From Viridothelium virens (Eukaryota; Ascomycota; Dothideomycetes; Trypetheliales; Trypetheliaceae): 64,000 bases of DNA. Below, one piece after another: positions 10,174-22,042 of the stretch. The translations under genes were made by a program, and so were the position numbers. The notes under the pieces are model-generated. The model saw only the letters and a program-made list of their open reading frames with translations. It had not been told where the DNA came from and made no database searches. Numbering within the stretch: the first letter of the stretch is position 1; each line of letters begins with the position of its first letter. The stretch lies in the NCBI GenBank assembly GCA_010094025.1, contig ML991777.1, positions 124,001-188,000 of the forward strand, written 5' to 3'.

Positions 10174-11179
10174 ATGGCTCAGCCAGTTGTGCAGACGATC
10201 CCTCGGGATCCTGCCCTCTTGTATGCTTCTCACCTCAACCAAATAGTAGCGAGCTAAATCATCAAAAGTTACTGGATCCTGCTTCCCATCACAGTTGTAA
10301 TGGTAAGCAGAAGGAGTACAAGCCTCATGGACGGCCAGTGTTGACTTTCTTCCCAGATACTTACCGGCGTCCTCCGGCATTATGCATCGATTCTCCTACA
10401 GACCGCCCCTAAGAAGCAGACATTACCTCAAATGCGGCAAACACGGTCACTCTTGCGGGGCGTAAACTTGAGGACGAACAGCCACGCTATCTCGCCGTCG
10501 TCTTTTGCAACACGAAGAAATTACTTGGTCACGGCGTTCAAGGACGGAACCTTCCTTGCAGAGCCAGAAAATAGGGGAAAGCCACGACCAAATCCGATGA
10601 CGGATCCGGCAGCAATGGAGGGCATGATGGGGATGATGAAGGGTAATGTAGCGATGATGGTTCCTCAGACTCTTATCATGGGTTGGATTAATGCTTTCTT
10701 CTCGGGATTCGTGATAAGTGAGTTTATCAACTGTTCAGTATTCGATAATCGCTAAACCGTCCTTCCCTAGTGAGGCTTCCGTTTCCATTGACACCGCAGT
10801 TCAAGGCGATGTTACAGTCTGGTGTTGGCACACGAGATTTGGACGTGCGATGGGTGTCGAGCTTGTCGTGGTATTTTCTGACACTCTTCGGCTTGCAGCC
10901 GGTCTACAATTTCATCCTTGGAAGCAACAATGGTAAGAAGCTTGCACCTTTTTTGTGCATGCCAATCTAAGGCAGATTGTTTTTTTGGGACTGACAATCG
11001 CCGCAGCTGCCAACCAGATGACTCAGCAGATGGCACAGGCCCAAGTCGGAGCCGGCATGATGGGCCCCGAGCAAGATCCAGACAAGCTTTTTATGAGCGA
11101 AGCCGAGAATCTGGAGGTTGTCGAGCATTATTACATTCTGGATGGCGTTGAGGAGCGATTGCTGAGCAAGCTCACTTAA
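10174..11179 (+). CDS. EMC3: ER membrane protein complex subunit 3
   Basis: Subunit of the EMC insertase and a member of the Oxa1/YidC-like superfamily, inserting membrane proteins into the ER. Five exons: 10174..10220, 10269..10302, 10357..10717, 10771..10932 and 11007..11179, for 258 aa. Splicing rebuilds RDPALFYWILLPITVVM, the conserved first membrane helix, then the LRHYA and LLRGVNLRTN motifs. Also seen are NPMTDPAAMEGMMGMMKGN, WINAFFSGFVIMRLPFPLTP and GVGTRDLDVRWVSSLSWYF. All exon phases agree. It shares a 253-bp divergent promoter with SPC2, which may help to coordinate two ER biogenesis genes. Confidence 0.95.
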
Positions 11180-13129
11180 CCTCTTTACGTTTCTCCCTAT
11201 AGTTCTACCACGACAATTAGCCAATCGACGATACGAGCCTAAGGTATTTTAGATCATTTTCGAACTCAGTCAGCTGGTTAGCATTTCGATCCATGTCTTG
11301 GTTACGTGCCAGTCAGAAGCAGTTGGTCAGAGTTTGACCAAGGGCAAGTTTCGTCATTCCGGTGCGCTCTGCTGTCCTGATTAGGAGAACTGTGGAGGGC
11401 CGAAATGATCGTCATCGCCCCAGGCAAATTGCGCGTGACCATGAAAAGAGGGACGATTGGCGAAAGCCATCTGACGAGGGCTGATGGAGCTCGCGATGGC
11501 TTTGAACGTTATTTCCGTACGACGAGAAGGGGTAATTGCGGACGAATAAAGGTGATGGCGTCGCCTGCGGCATTAGTTGTGAAGGTCCAGCTCACGCATC
11601 AAACCGTGAAGCGCAAGGCAGAAACGAGATGTAATGTCGTACAGCATAATCTGATGCTTGAGGCCCGAGCGGGCATGGCGTGATTGGGGTGATTGGGTTG
11701 GTTAGTGGTGGTGGCTTGCTGCCTAGGCCTTTGCCTACTTTTGTCGGCGAGCGGGAGCTGCTTCCTAGGCTGCGTGGGGGGGCTGAGCGCGGCCTCTCCA
11801 GGCTGACACGCCAGGCACCACCGACAACAGGAAGGCGTGGCAGCCTACCTCGAGCCTGCCTCAAGCCCGCTCCACACAATCCATTCGATCCTGCCACAAA
11901 TGACAAACCCGCTCACCTCGACCACTTCTGCAATGCGGCCTCAATTGCAGGTTCCCTACAGTCGCATGGCCACACTAAATAGCTGCTGTATAGTGAGCTG
12001 CCACATCGAGCCAGATCTCCAGCCAAGACAACACGATCCCCAGTAGGTATCGTCGTCTTCTCACTTCCATCCCGTCGACTCCGTACAGGGCAACCTAAGA
12101 CCATGCCAGCGCCCTGCACCTTTGCTCCGAGTCCAGGATGATTTGAATCCCATGTTGCAAAGACCAACAATTCCCCGCTTTTCATCCCTTTCTGTTTGGA
12201 AGACTGTCAAATTTCACGGCGACCACAATCATCTGCATGGAACCTCGGGAATGCAGACGCTCCCTTCTTATTGCTTCCCCCAGTTTCGCTTGCCGCACAC
12301 GCGCTCAGCCGCACCTCTGTACCCTCCGTGTCCTGGCATGCTCTGATCGATCAAGGCTCCAGCCGCCGCCAGCCCGGGGGGGAGCAGGTTTGCCCGGCAG
12401 CAATTCAAATATGCCTAGGCGTGGGTGCGGCCACAGATGCCATCCAATGGCCATTCAATGAGTCGCCCTTCCCGCCAGTTCTCTCTCTCCACTCTCAGCA
12501 TCTCCACACTTGGCTGCCACTAATGCGAGTGCGACCTCATTTGGCAGTGCCCTGAGATAGCGAGTTGGATCCACCAGGCGTTCGGTACGCCGAGCTGCAA
12601 GACCGAGCTGATGCTCCTGCTATAATGACGGCACTGCATAACTGTCCCGCTCAAGCATCGCTTCGTCCGCAGGGGCCGCCCTGCGCCATGGGGGATCTCT
12701 CCCATGCGTCTCCAACGCAAGCATCTTCGAACCCTAGCTTCCACATGAGGCTCTGCGGGCGCTTAGCGTACCTCTTGCAATGAAAGGATCGAATAGGTAG
12801 AGGTGGGTGAGGCCGCAGAAGGCGATGCAGATACTTGTTGTCCAAGTCTGCCCACCTAAATTTTTGCATTGCCCCATTTTCAACTTGTTTCGTCTTCTCG
12901 TGCGTTCTTTGTTTACAGCAATTGTCGTGTCTCTCAGAATTGTCACCGTATATACAGAGTCAGGATTAGCTGCTCACCGACTAGCATCTGTCATGTGCGC
13001 TTAAGCAGCGATCCTCCCTCGCACGTCGATTTGAAACTTTGAATTTGGAATTGACTTCTTCAGCCATTCCTGAAAGCTTTAAAAAATAAAGAAACAAGCA
13101 TTTGCCTGTTTGATTGAACACTTCTCATC
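11180..13129. other. Long intergenic region (about 1.95 kb)
   Basis: Probably the EMC3 3' UTR and a long promoter and leader for the C2H2 gene at 13130. The part from about 11650 to 12550 is C-rich on the plus strand and gives several open frames, but none has family-like sequence or consistent splice partners. No RNA gene was recognised. Confidence 0.5.
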
Positions 13130-14854
13130 ATGGAAACGCCCATGCAAGTGTTTGAGGACCTTCCAGGTATTAACTGGTGCCAGGCCGAATACCTCGTTGG
13201 CAGCGGCATTCGCACCGCTGACATAAATCCTTACATGGGAGATGTCCCATTGGGAACAGCAGTTCTAGGGCATCAAACACATTTTGGTTTTAACGCGCCT
13301 TTGAAAGTACCCGCTATGACCCGCTATCTGGAGGGCCCTGACTCCAATCCTCTATACCGCAACTTCAGAAGAGTAAGGTACCAAGTTCAGCCGGATAGCC
13401 CAGAGCTTGGATCAGCTCAGGTTGCAGAGCCACACTGGCCATTCGCTGAAGACCATGATCGGCAGTCCTCTCCTGATAGTACAACCCGGTCTTGCTCTAG
13501 TGGGCAAAGTTTCAACCGCTTCACTGGCGAAGACCACATTTTGGATCGTAGCTATTGTCTTTCGCCCCGAAGCAATATGTTTAGCTGGAGCGACACTCAT
13601 GGAAGTGGATTTGAGCGAGGCGAAAGCCGTTCATACTCCCATGGCAGTTTCGCTGACACAGTTGCTTGCATCTCTCCTTGCGACCTACAGCATTACCCAG
13701 ACGCACCACAAGAGCACACGGATTTGGACGCCTTGGAGATTAGACCAGACCCACGAGCGAGGCCTTCATGGCCTGCACGTTATCCCGCTGAAGTAACAGA
13801 GATCGAGCTTGGCGACGCAGATGAAAATCACGACAGCCAGGACGGCACAGTAATGAGCGAAAACGAGACGCTAATTGATGCCGAAGGTGACGACATTGAT
13901 GAAAACGAACGAGATGATATCGACGACGACACGTACTCACCCCGGAAAACACGCGCTTCGACCATGAGCGCACGACGCCGCTCTGGGCCCCAACAAAAAC
14001 TCAAGTCCACCACCCGTGGCCACAAACGCAGCACCAGCGCCGCCTCCACCAGCAACAAAGTTACCAAGACTACCTCTGCACAAACGACTCGCGCCCGCTA
14101 CCGAGCATCTGCAAGGGGTGACGCCTCCACACACTCCCCCACGACCTCTCCTACCACCGCCGGCGGTGGCGGCCACTCTAACAGCAACAGCAGCGTCAAT
14201 GCGAACAATGCCGCCAACGCCGTTCGCCCCTTCCCCTGCCCCCTCGCGACGTACAACTGCCCGTCAGCCTTCGGCTCCAAGAACGAGTGGAAGCGCCACA
14301 TCAGCTCCCAGCACCTACGCCTCGGCTACTGGCGCTGCGACCTGTGCGTCGACCACGCCGACCGCCACAACGATTTCAACCGTAAGGACCTCTTCACCCA
14401 GCATCTGCGCCGTATGCACGCGGCGGAGCTGCAGCAGCAACAGCAGCAGTCTGTGTCCACCTCGGCCTCCGGACCTGGCGGCGCAGGTCAGAAGCAGGGC
14501 GAAGGGGGAGGAGGCGGGGGCAATGGAGGGGGTGGCAGTGGAGCAGGAAACTCTACCACGGATGCAGAGACGGAGATCGTGAAGAGGTGCTATCGTGAGC
14601 TGCGCCAGCCGCCGATGGTGTCCGCGTGTCTATTCTGTTCGAAGCGGTTTGAAGGCCCGGGGACCTGGGAGGAGCGGGTGGAGCACGTGGGGAAGCACTT
14701 TGAGCATGATCGGAAGGCTGGGCAGGATCCCGTCCCGACGGAGCGGTGGATGGTCGACCAGGATTTGCAGCGCTGGTTGCTGGATGAGGGGATGATTGGG
14801 CGGAATGGCGGCGATTGGGAGATCAGAGATGGGTCGGCGAAGGGGGAGATGTAG
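13130..14854 (+). CDS. C2H2 zinc-finger protein, three-finger fungal type
   Basis: Single-exon 574-aa protein. A disordered N-terminal half with acidic patches (DADENHDSQDGT, DDIDENERDDIDDDTYSP) leads to a basic Ser/Thr region. Three Cys/His units follow from about residue 365: CPLATYNCPSAFGSKNEW KRH...H, then CDLCVDHADRHNDFNRKDLF...H...H, then CLFCSKRFEGPGTWEERVEH...H near residue 500. A Gln run and Gly-rich spacers lie between units two and three. The same three-unit order recurs in the two C2H2 genes at 22 and 26.9 kb. It is presumed to be a nuclear DNA-binding regulator; the target is not visible. Confidence 0.85.
   Translation: METPMQVFEDLPGINWCQAEYLVGSGIRTADINPYMGDVPLGTAVLGHQTHFGFNAPLKVPAMTRYLEGPDSNPLYRNFRRVRYQVQPDSPELGSAQVAEPHWPFAEDHDRQSSPDSTTRSCSSGQSFNRFTGEDHILDRSYCLSPRSNMFSWSDTHGSGFERGESRSYSHGSFADTVACISPCDLQHYPDAPQEHTDLDALEIRPDPRARPSWPARYPAEVTEIELGDADENHDSQDGTVMSENETLIDAEGDDIDENERDDIDDDTYSPRKTRASTMSARRRSGPQQKLKSTTRGHKRSTSAASTSNKVTKTTSAQTTRARYRASARGDASTHSPTTSPTTAGGGGHSNSNSSVNANNAANAVRPFPCPLATYNCPSAFGSKNEWKRHISSQHLRLGYWRCDLCVDHADRHNDFNRKDLFTQHLRRMHAAELQQQQQQSVSTSASGPGGAGQKQGEGGGGGGNGGGGSGAGNSTTDAETEIVKRCYRELRQPPMVSACLFCSKRFEGPGTWEERVEHVGKHFEHDRKAGQDPVPTERWMVDQDLQRWLLDEGMIGRNGGDWEIRDGSAKGEM
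14432..14449 (+). repeat. CAG/CAA run encoding polyglutamine
   Basis: Six Gln codons inside the C2H2 gene, between its second and third Cys/His units. Confidence 0.9.
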
Positions 14855-15164
14855 AAGAGGTGTAAGGAGTGACAGGGCTTGTAAGGCGTTAAGCGGCTGA
14901 AAAATGCCTTGGCTTTCTAGGCTTGGGAAGCAGGACTAGCGTTTCTCTTCTTCAGTCTCCTTCGACTAAAACCACTTGATGGGTGTTTTGCGCCTTTTAT
15001 TGTTTCTTTTGTCTCGGTTCAATGTTTGGCGTAAAGGGTAGAGGGTCGGAAAGACTTGGTACTCCCATTCCCAAGGATACCTTTGTACTAGGAATAGTAT
15101 GCATAATGACTCACGACATCAGAGGTTCCCTTCTCTCCCATACCTTAAAGAAGGTCGTGCTTAA
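14855..15164. other. Intergenic, convergent 3' ends
   Basis: About 310 bp between the convergent C2H2 gene and the minus-strand gene ending at 15165. Nothing else is seen. Confidence 0.6.
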
Positions 15165-17618
15165 TCAGTCTCGCTTGCCTTGCCTGGCATAATCATCATC
15201 GTCGTCGTCGTCATCGACACGCGCAAACTCATACCTGACTGCGTCTCCCGGACGCGCCTTCCTCACCTCAACCCGACGATCCGCCCTCAACCTCTCGCCC
15301 CGCTTTAGCGACCTCTGTCGCGCTCGGGAGCGCCATTTCTCCATCTCGTCCCCACTGCTCGAACTTTCTCGTCTCCTTTCCTTCCACTCTTCAAAACGTG
15401 TTCTTTCTCTCTCGTGATCTCCATCATTCCGACGTCTGCGCGGCCGAAACCCGTTTGGATGCATCGTCTTTTCAGAGTCACTAAACCCATCACCGGCTCC
15501 CAAACCCCTTAAACGCTCCATCCACGCCTCGCTCCCTCCCCTTTCTTCCCTTTTCCTCCACCTCCCACGCGCTCGCTCTTCTGCAGGCTTGACATCACTA
15601 ATCGTGTTCCGCCTCCATTTCGAACCCGCTCCTCTCTCAGGCCTGCTGCTGTAATCGCGCATCGCGGCCCTCCGTCTCCACCCCTCACCCTTATTCTCAC
15701 TCTGCCTCTCCACCTCCACCGCCGCTTCTTCATCCGAGGGCGAGTAGGACCGCAGCGCAAACTTCACACGCGGACCTGCTGCGCTGCTCTCGCGCGAGAT
15801 AGTGCGGTGTCGAGACTGGCTGGGAGTGCGAAGAATGCCGCGGAGGCGGACTTCACGAGTGCGGCCACGTGGAAGCGGGGGTGGCGAAGAGAGTCTTCGG
15901 GTCTGCTGGGGGCGAAGGGGAGCGGTGGCTGAGTAGGTGGAGTGGGAGGAGGTGGTATTTGAGGCGCGGCGGGAAAATTCGTCGTAGTCGTCGGCGTAGT
16001 AGGCATGGTGGTCTGAGCGATGGTTCGGGGCGGTGCGGATGTGAGAGGGAGGGTTGGAGGCGGCAGAGGTGGAGGGAGGGACGGGACGGGCGTACCGGGT
16101 GTTTTCGAAAGGTCGGGGGCGGGAAGGAGGGGGAGAGTTTGTCTCGGAGTCGGACTCGTCGACTTGCTCTTCGCGGTGAGAGTCGTGGTGAAGACGTTCA
16201 TGACGTTTTGAGCGGAGTCTGTGACTCGGTTCGGATAAGCCTAATGGAGGACTCTGTGTTTACAGTAAGTGGCTACCGGGAGACCCCTCTGTGTTGATAT
16301 GACGTACAATATAGCTGTATCGACACTCTGGTATGCTTGGATCTGTTGTATCACGTCGTGCGGACGCCGCCCTATCGGCAGCCAAAGTCTGGGCGTCCTG
16401 AGATAGACGTCTACATTGACGTAGCCTGTGCCTCGCTTCTTCGGCTACCCAGCGTGCAGTCTCCACATCTTCCATGGCTCCATCGTATGTCTGTTTTGGT
16501 TCCTGATCAGGCTTGTCAGAATCGGTGCGTTTTGGCGGTCGTGACTGTCTTTCTATAGCACGTCCTCTGGATTGCATTCGAGTCTCGAAGCTAGTAGCTC
16601 GTTTAGCGCTTGTCGGCTCGTTGCCATCGCTGATTGAATCTCTGCGTTGGGACTTTGACTCATCTCGCAAGCCATTCTTCCCAATCCTGTTGTTTCTAGA
16701 TGCTGGAATTCGCACCACCTTGATCCCCCTGATGACTTCACCTGCTTCATTCGATGGAGGGCTTGGGCTTCTCGCATCCTCCGTCATATTCGCGTCTCCC
16801 TTTACTCCTGTTGTCGTCCGCTGATGATCCAAATTGACCATCTTCCTTTTCTGGTTCTTGTCGGCTTTAGTAGTGTTGTTACTGGAGGCAACAGAAGCAA
16901 TGTTGCTTCTCGGCTCATTAGACGTCACGTCTTGTACCCTACATCGACGGCAAATGGTAGACTGTGGCACTTGTTCTTCTGGCTTGATTGCACGCTGTAT
17001 TTGATACTGCTTCGACCTCGGCTTGTAGCAGACCGAACAGATATGAGGTTGAACTCCATCAAATACGATTGGCGGAGGCGGAATATTTGGAAAGCTTGAA
17101 GGCATTGGAGGAAAGGGTGTGGGAAGACTTTGAAACTGTGTCATTCCGTTAAGCTAGACAATCGACTCATATCGGCCTCGTTATGATTCGAGAAATAAGG
17201 CGTCGTACCTTGATGCCATTTTCTAGGCGCGACGTAGCTGCTTGTGCCCCGTCCGTACTTGCTGGATTCCTGCGAGCGGAATCTATAGGTGCGAAATAGA
17301 AAGCCCCATTATGGCCCCTAGAGCTCATTAGTCATGAAAACGAAATAGTGAACACTCAAGATAGGTCATGAGCGTTTGGGCTACTGAACAAGCCCACTTG
17401 TATAGTTCCCTTTGCTCTGCAAAACGAGAGAAGATTGGTAGAGAACTTAAGGCAGGGAAGAAACGATGTTATACAAGCACGCTGATCCAGTAGTCGCGTC
17501 AAGTGCGAATGAAAAGATGCTTCGACTATAGATTTGTACGAACTGAATCTTACGTAGTCGGCTGGGGTACGCCTGATTGAGGTGGAATATAGTAATAGGT
17601 ATGCGCTGGTGGACTCAT
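15165..17618 (-). CDS. Large disordered protein with zinc-ribbon-like N-terminus, 706 aa
   Basis: Five-exon model, reading leftward: 17618..17554, 17414..17385, 17317..17209, 17135..16308 and 16253..15165; phases agree throughout. It starts MSPPAHTYYYIPP, runs through GHNGAFYFAP, and then has two CxxC pairs (CSVC...CRRC, about residues 97-130) that may bind zinc. A charged middle is followed by GRTREVRLRGILRTPSQSR and RVKFALRSYSPSDEE. The basic, Arg-rich C-terminal third ends in an Asp run. The ATG at 17144 lies just inside an intron and is not the start. The first acceptor is uncertain (CAG or GAG, 2 nt apart). No family is recognised. Composition suggests a nuclear or RNA-associated role, which is inference only. 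Confidence 0.7.
15191..15216 (-). repeat. Trinucleotide run encoding C-terminal poly-Asp
   Basis: ATC/GTC units on the plus strand encode eight Asp residues near the C-terminus of the 706-aa protein. Confidence 0.85.
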
Positions 17619-17643
17619 TGCGATAGGGTGTAGGGTAGAACAG

Positions 17644-18115
17644 CTAGTATGATCCACTGGTCTTCAAAGCAGAAAGAGCGTTGGACCCAAGCCGTGGTGG
17701 AGCGAGCGGTGGTGCACGAGATCCTAGGTCGGGTGGATCATTAATTGGCCAAGAAATCTGTTTCATCAACGAAGCGAGTGTGGGTGGTGAGAGTGGGCGA
17801 GTAGTGTTAAAGGAATATGGAGCCTGGTCTGAAGGAGATTGTTCTATGGAATCCGCAATCTCGGTAGAGTATTGACTGAGCTGTGCTTGCCGTGGAAAGC
17901 CGTTCGGGGAAGGAGGTCTGGCTTTCGCATCACGAGCTATGCCATTTCACTGTGACGAGTGAGATCAAAGAAACGCGTATTTACAGGTTTCGCAGAGATG
18001 AGAATGACTTTACTAACGCTCGTGCCCGCTGCACATGCAAACTCGAGTAGGTCACCAGAAGCAAGCATCCCGCCAACAGGATCACATACAAAATATTGGA
18101 AGAATACGTACGCAT
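17644..18115 (-). CDS. Small single-pass membrane protein, two exons, 134 aa
   Basis: Model built here from two short exons, 18115..17985 and 17917..17644, with a 67-nt intron (donor GTAAAT, acceptor GCCAG, branch CTCAC). The phases fit exactly (131 + 274 = 405 nt). The product begins MRTYSSNILYVILLAGCLLL, so one transmembrane helix lies at about residues 8-24. A basic stretch (HVQRARALVKSF) follows, then a Pro/Ser-rich tail ending in SALKTSGSY. The second exon is a clean frame with fungal low-complexity character (TTRPLSPPTLASLMKQISWP). It lies 104 bp downstream of STT3 and 25 bp upstream of the next ATG, all on the same strand. No family is recognised. A competing frame over exon 1 has no ATG. 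Confidence 0.55.
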
Positions 18116-18219
18116 AGATGGAAATAGTATTTTGTCGCTTTTGTATCGGAAGCGCCCATACGCTGTCCAGCTATATTATACAAACCTGCACGTCGTAACT
18201 CTCTCAACCACAAGCGAAT

Positions 18220-20704
18220 CTATTCTACACGAAGAACTCTCGGACCCCTTCGCTTCGTTGATCTCTTCTTCTTGTTGCCCTTGTCAAATGCCACGGCACT
18301 AGCATGGTCTCTGCCGAAGTTATCGAGATCTTTGACCTTATAGATCCTAATGATCCAGTTCTCGCTCGTGAACGCTTCCTCCACAGTGGTCAACTCGGGT
18401 CCTTGAGCTGGCATCTTTGACCCCCGAACTCGGTCCTGGGCCTGACCAGCAGGGAAGAGCGTATTGTAGTTGTAGTAGGACATCTTGTACCTATCGGGTA
18501 TTAGTCATCTCTCTTCATCTGTGCTTCAGCGCCAAACATACATCAAGCTGTTCCTCATTGTCGGCGTTGCCTCATCATCAACGCGGTACTCTCCTCTTGC
18601 GGTAAAGTAGTCACGTTCCTTTACTTCATCTGGCCACACGCCTTCAGCAATGCGGACCATCCAAAGAAATTTATTGATATCATCTCCAGAGTATCCGAGG
18701 AGGCCACCGAAGACAACAAGCACGTAATCCACTTCATGCTGACGCATGATAGGGTAGCTGACCTCCTCGCGGGAGCTCATTGCTTTTCCGACCGTTGCAA
18801 TATGAGTGTTGTTCCAGGTATTATTATCGACGAGCGTCGGGCGATCAGCCATTCCACCGATTTGGTACCCGTAATCCCACCACGACATGATCTTTGCATT
18901 CTCGGGGGTGTTTTGCCGCAACCAGTAATACGCTTCACGGTAGTCGTCAATGATGTGTTGGCTTCCATCGGGCAGTCGGCTGGCAAGCACCACGGAGGGG
19001 GAAGAATAAGCGTTAGATGTCACCCAAGTACAGTGAGCAACAAACAAAAGGAGATAACAAGTCGTAACACCGACCATGGCGAACTTGGAAAGGTTAGAAA
19101 AGATACCCACTACTGGGGTTCTTGTAGATTTTAGAGTATCGGGAACGGCCGCAGCAAGACCTTTGTTGCTGGGGGCCGCGGTTCCATTAGCCTGCTCCTT
19201 TGGATCAGGAGTTTTGGTGACGGAAAATGAGTCTAAAATTTGAGACAAGGCCATGGCAGCTGCAACACACACAATAGGCGTTAATGTAAGCATCAGACGA
19301 ACCATGACACCAGCAAAGTAACTCGCAAGCACGGCGTAAATGATGACGAAGACCTGTTCATCCTTGAGTGTCCGGAAACACATGTAGACGCCAGCTGGGA
19401 AAAGCCAGATCAACATATTCAGATCGAAAAAGAAGGCAGGCCAGGCGGTAGGTTGATGTTCAGAAACCGAGGCTATGATGGGAATGTGAATCTTGGCATA
19501 TCCGGTATCCCAAAGGGAATAGAATCGACCAGACCATGGGGCGATTGTTCCGGCAAAGGTTAGGAGAACCAAGCCGCCGAGGGCAACAACGAAGATGACA
19601 AGGACCAAAGTTCGGAGTAGAGTTTGAAATTGCTTGCTTGGTAACTGAGTGCGTAGATACTCCGCAAAAGCTACGATCTGTATGAGGCCGAAAACGCCTA
19701 GCCTAAGTTAGTCGAAAGGTGCCTTAAGTCCAGTCAACTTTGAATACATACCAAGGGCAGACATATGCTCGCTGGTGCGCAGTGGTAGGAAGCCAACAAA
19801 CGGGATCTGCATGCTAGCCAAAGTACCAAGAGCATACCAGCTCGTGTAGCTGACATACAGGCGCGGACTATATCGGCCCATGCAGATCAAGACGAAAGCG
19901 TGGAGTGGAAGTAGATTGGTAATAAAGACATAGCCACCCCAGGAGGAGACCATATAGCCATAGAACAAGGCAGTCAGACCCCCCCAGAGTACGGAGCCGA
20001 GCTTGAGTGCTTTGATCCATAGGTAGAAGGTGAAGACCAAAAGAAAGATGGCAATGGCCTCGTTGTCGTAACTTCCTGCCACCGAGCGAGATATGTAGCC
20101 TGGGGTGATTCCCATGAATGCAGCTGCCAAGAGACCCGCAGATGGCGAGGTTGACATCTCCGATGTGAAGAGGTATGTAGCGAATGCTGTAAGGCCCGAA
20201 AAGCCAGGGGCGAGAAGAACGCAAATGTTTCGAATATCAACTGGTAATGTCAAAAATCTTAGGATATGGTAGATGACGCCGCTGGTGACCATGAGGCCTG
20301 GGTAGAGCGTGCCTCCAGTGACACGACCGAGAGGATGCCAAGTTCCTGCAGACTACAATCAGCATCACCACTGGCTCATCGGCATGAGGAGGAGAGAAAG
20401 ATGCATTCACGTACGATCATCAAACCAATCCCAGAATTTAAAGAAGCCATGCTGCACGAGGTATCGCGTTGCGCGAAAGTTGAACCAGGGATCGACTGGG
20501 ACATAAAGTCAGCATTTGGGTACGAGCATGCTGTGATTCAGAAGGCATACATTCGTGGATGATGCTTTCGAACCTAATGACGGAAAAAAGTCGACTCGAG
20601 ATGGCCGCAGCAGCGATTGTACACAGGATGATGACACGGAGCAGGCCCCTCGTATTTCGACCGGTGTTCCCCTCGAAGAACTGACTGCCCACGGTCGCAG
20701 CCAT
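18220..20704 (-). CDS. STT3: Oligosaccharyltransferase catalytic subunit STT3
   Basis: Catalytic subunit of the ER oligosaccharyltransferase, transferring the dolichol-linked glycan to Asn in N-x-S/T. Five exons, reading leftward: 20704..20551, 20495..20415, 20345..19752, 19697..18542 and 18490..18220; phases agree and give 751 aa. The catalytic motif near the N-terminus ([17 protein letters not shown]) spans the first junction. [13 protein letters not shown] follows the second. The acceptor-binding WWDYG lies at residues 549-553 in [12 protein letters not shown], with [14 protein letters not shown] downstream. Many membrane helices fill the N-terminal two thirds. The C-terminus ([13 protein letters not shown], then a basic end) is typical. 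Length matches fungal STT3. Confidence 0.97.
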
Positions 20705-22042
20705 TGTGGAATTGGAGATGAAAGAATTGCGTCCCGTGGAGAGCGATGTCTTCTACTGTCGAGCTCAAGACAGCTGGCGTGTAGGAGCAGAAGCAAGCCT
20801 GCCTATTCGGGCTTAGCTCTAGTAGGGATATGGGCCGGCGACGCGCACCAAGAGTGCGAACTCGGGGCAAGTACCAGCAGGCTCAAAGTGCTCCATCCAA
20901 AACTCTATTCTACGCGAGTTCGTGGTTTCAATTTAGTGCTAAATAAATTTGTCCGATGAAGAACTGTAATCTACGTACATCTCTTTGCTGAATGTTCTGT
21001 AGCCCATTTTCTCAAAGTCCTCCTCAGTGGGTTTGTCTTGCTTATGACTACTACCATGCAATGATCCACTATGTTTGAGCGGCCTCACCTGCTCGTACTT
21101 AATGGTGAGTTAGCCATGGGGTCCTGCCTCTTCGTTTCCGCCGTTGCCTCTTTTTTTGCCTTGACCGATCCGGTTGTCTAGTCCCGAGGCAATGGTCGAG
21201 AGTCATGTAGTTCATGTTCTCGTCTTGCCTCGAGAGAGAAACATGACATAGCCCTCGGTGTTCCGCCAAGGCGCAGCTCCCCAAGCGCCTCAGCCGGCTA
21301 CTCCAAGTCTGCCTCGAACTAGGAACTTTGCACTTGCACTGTCTCTTCATGCTTGGAGTGACCCCCTTCGCCGCTTACACGCTCTTGCCACTGCGTTAGC
21401 ATTATCGCATCGTTGGCGCCACCGGTGGATGCGACCGTCTGTTGAAAGGACCACCGAATCCGCCAGAGTCAGCCTGAAGGACGACAGGACCTCCGCCAGC
21501 CTGCAGCTCAGCGTCATATCAACGACAGCCTGGCATCATTAGAATCTGCGTCCTTTTCTGATACCAGTTCGGACAGTCTCCGACTTGCTTCAAGTTTCTA
21601 CGCTGTTACCTCGTCTTTCAGACTGTTCGCGCTAGCCCAGCGTCTGACAGCCGTGTGATGCGACTTGTCCTATCTGCTACTAACCAACAATTATTGCAAT
21701 ATCAAAGCAGTGCATGCGCTGCCATTGATCTTTCTGTTGTTCATTGTCATCGTGTGCGCCTTTTATCACTTCGTCCAAACAGTCGATCACGCTCAAGTAC
21801 GCAATATTCTAAGTGTGGATCAACATCAGAAAGCAGCGTCAGTCTTGCCTTCCAAATCACTCCTGCACCTGTTCCACCTCGTTTGATCTCCAGAAACGAC
21901 TCTTAGTCGGGAAGTGACACCCTCTCCTGGAAAAAGTCTTGCATAAAACAAAGAATTGGCTGTCTAATTCCTTGATTAAGCGTATCAGAAGGGCCTGGTT
22001 CGTCTTTGACTGGGTTGCTGAGAAGCTGCCACAGACAAATAA
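20705..22042. other. Long divergent intergenic region
   Basis: About 1.34 kb between STT3 and the plus-strand C2H2 gene. Only short frames without family resemblance occur. It should hold both promoters and a long pyrimidine-rich 5' leader for the C2H2 gene. Confidence 0.5.

Noticed and set aside
10096-10380. 94-aa frame on the minus strand upstream of EMC3
   Set aside because: It is antisense to the first three EMC3 exons, which rebuild the conserved EMC3 N-terminus with matching phases.
11405-12555. Several overlapping open frames in a C-rich stretch
   Set aside because: They arise from base composition; none shows domain motifs or consistent splice partners.
15764-16201. 145-aa Pro/Thr/Ala-rich frame on the minus strand
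   Set aside because: It overlaps in another frame the last exon of the 706-aa gene, which has the better protein character (LRGILRTPSQSR, RVKFALRSYSPSDEE).
17681-17875. 64-aa plus-strand frame
   Set aside because: Antisense to the second exon of the small membrane-protein gene and without family signal.
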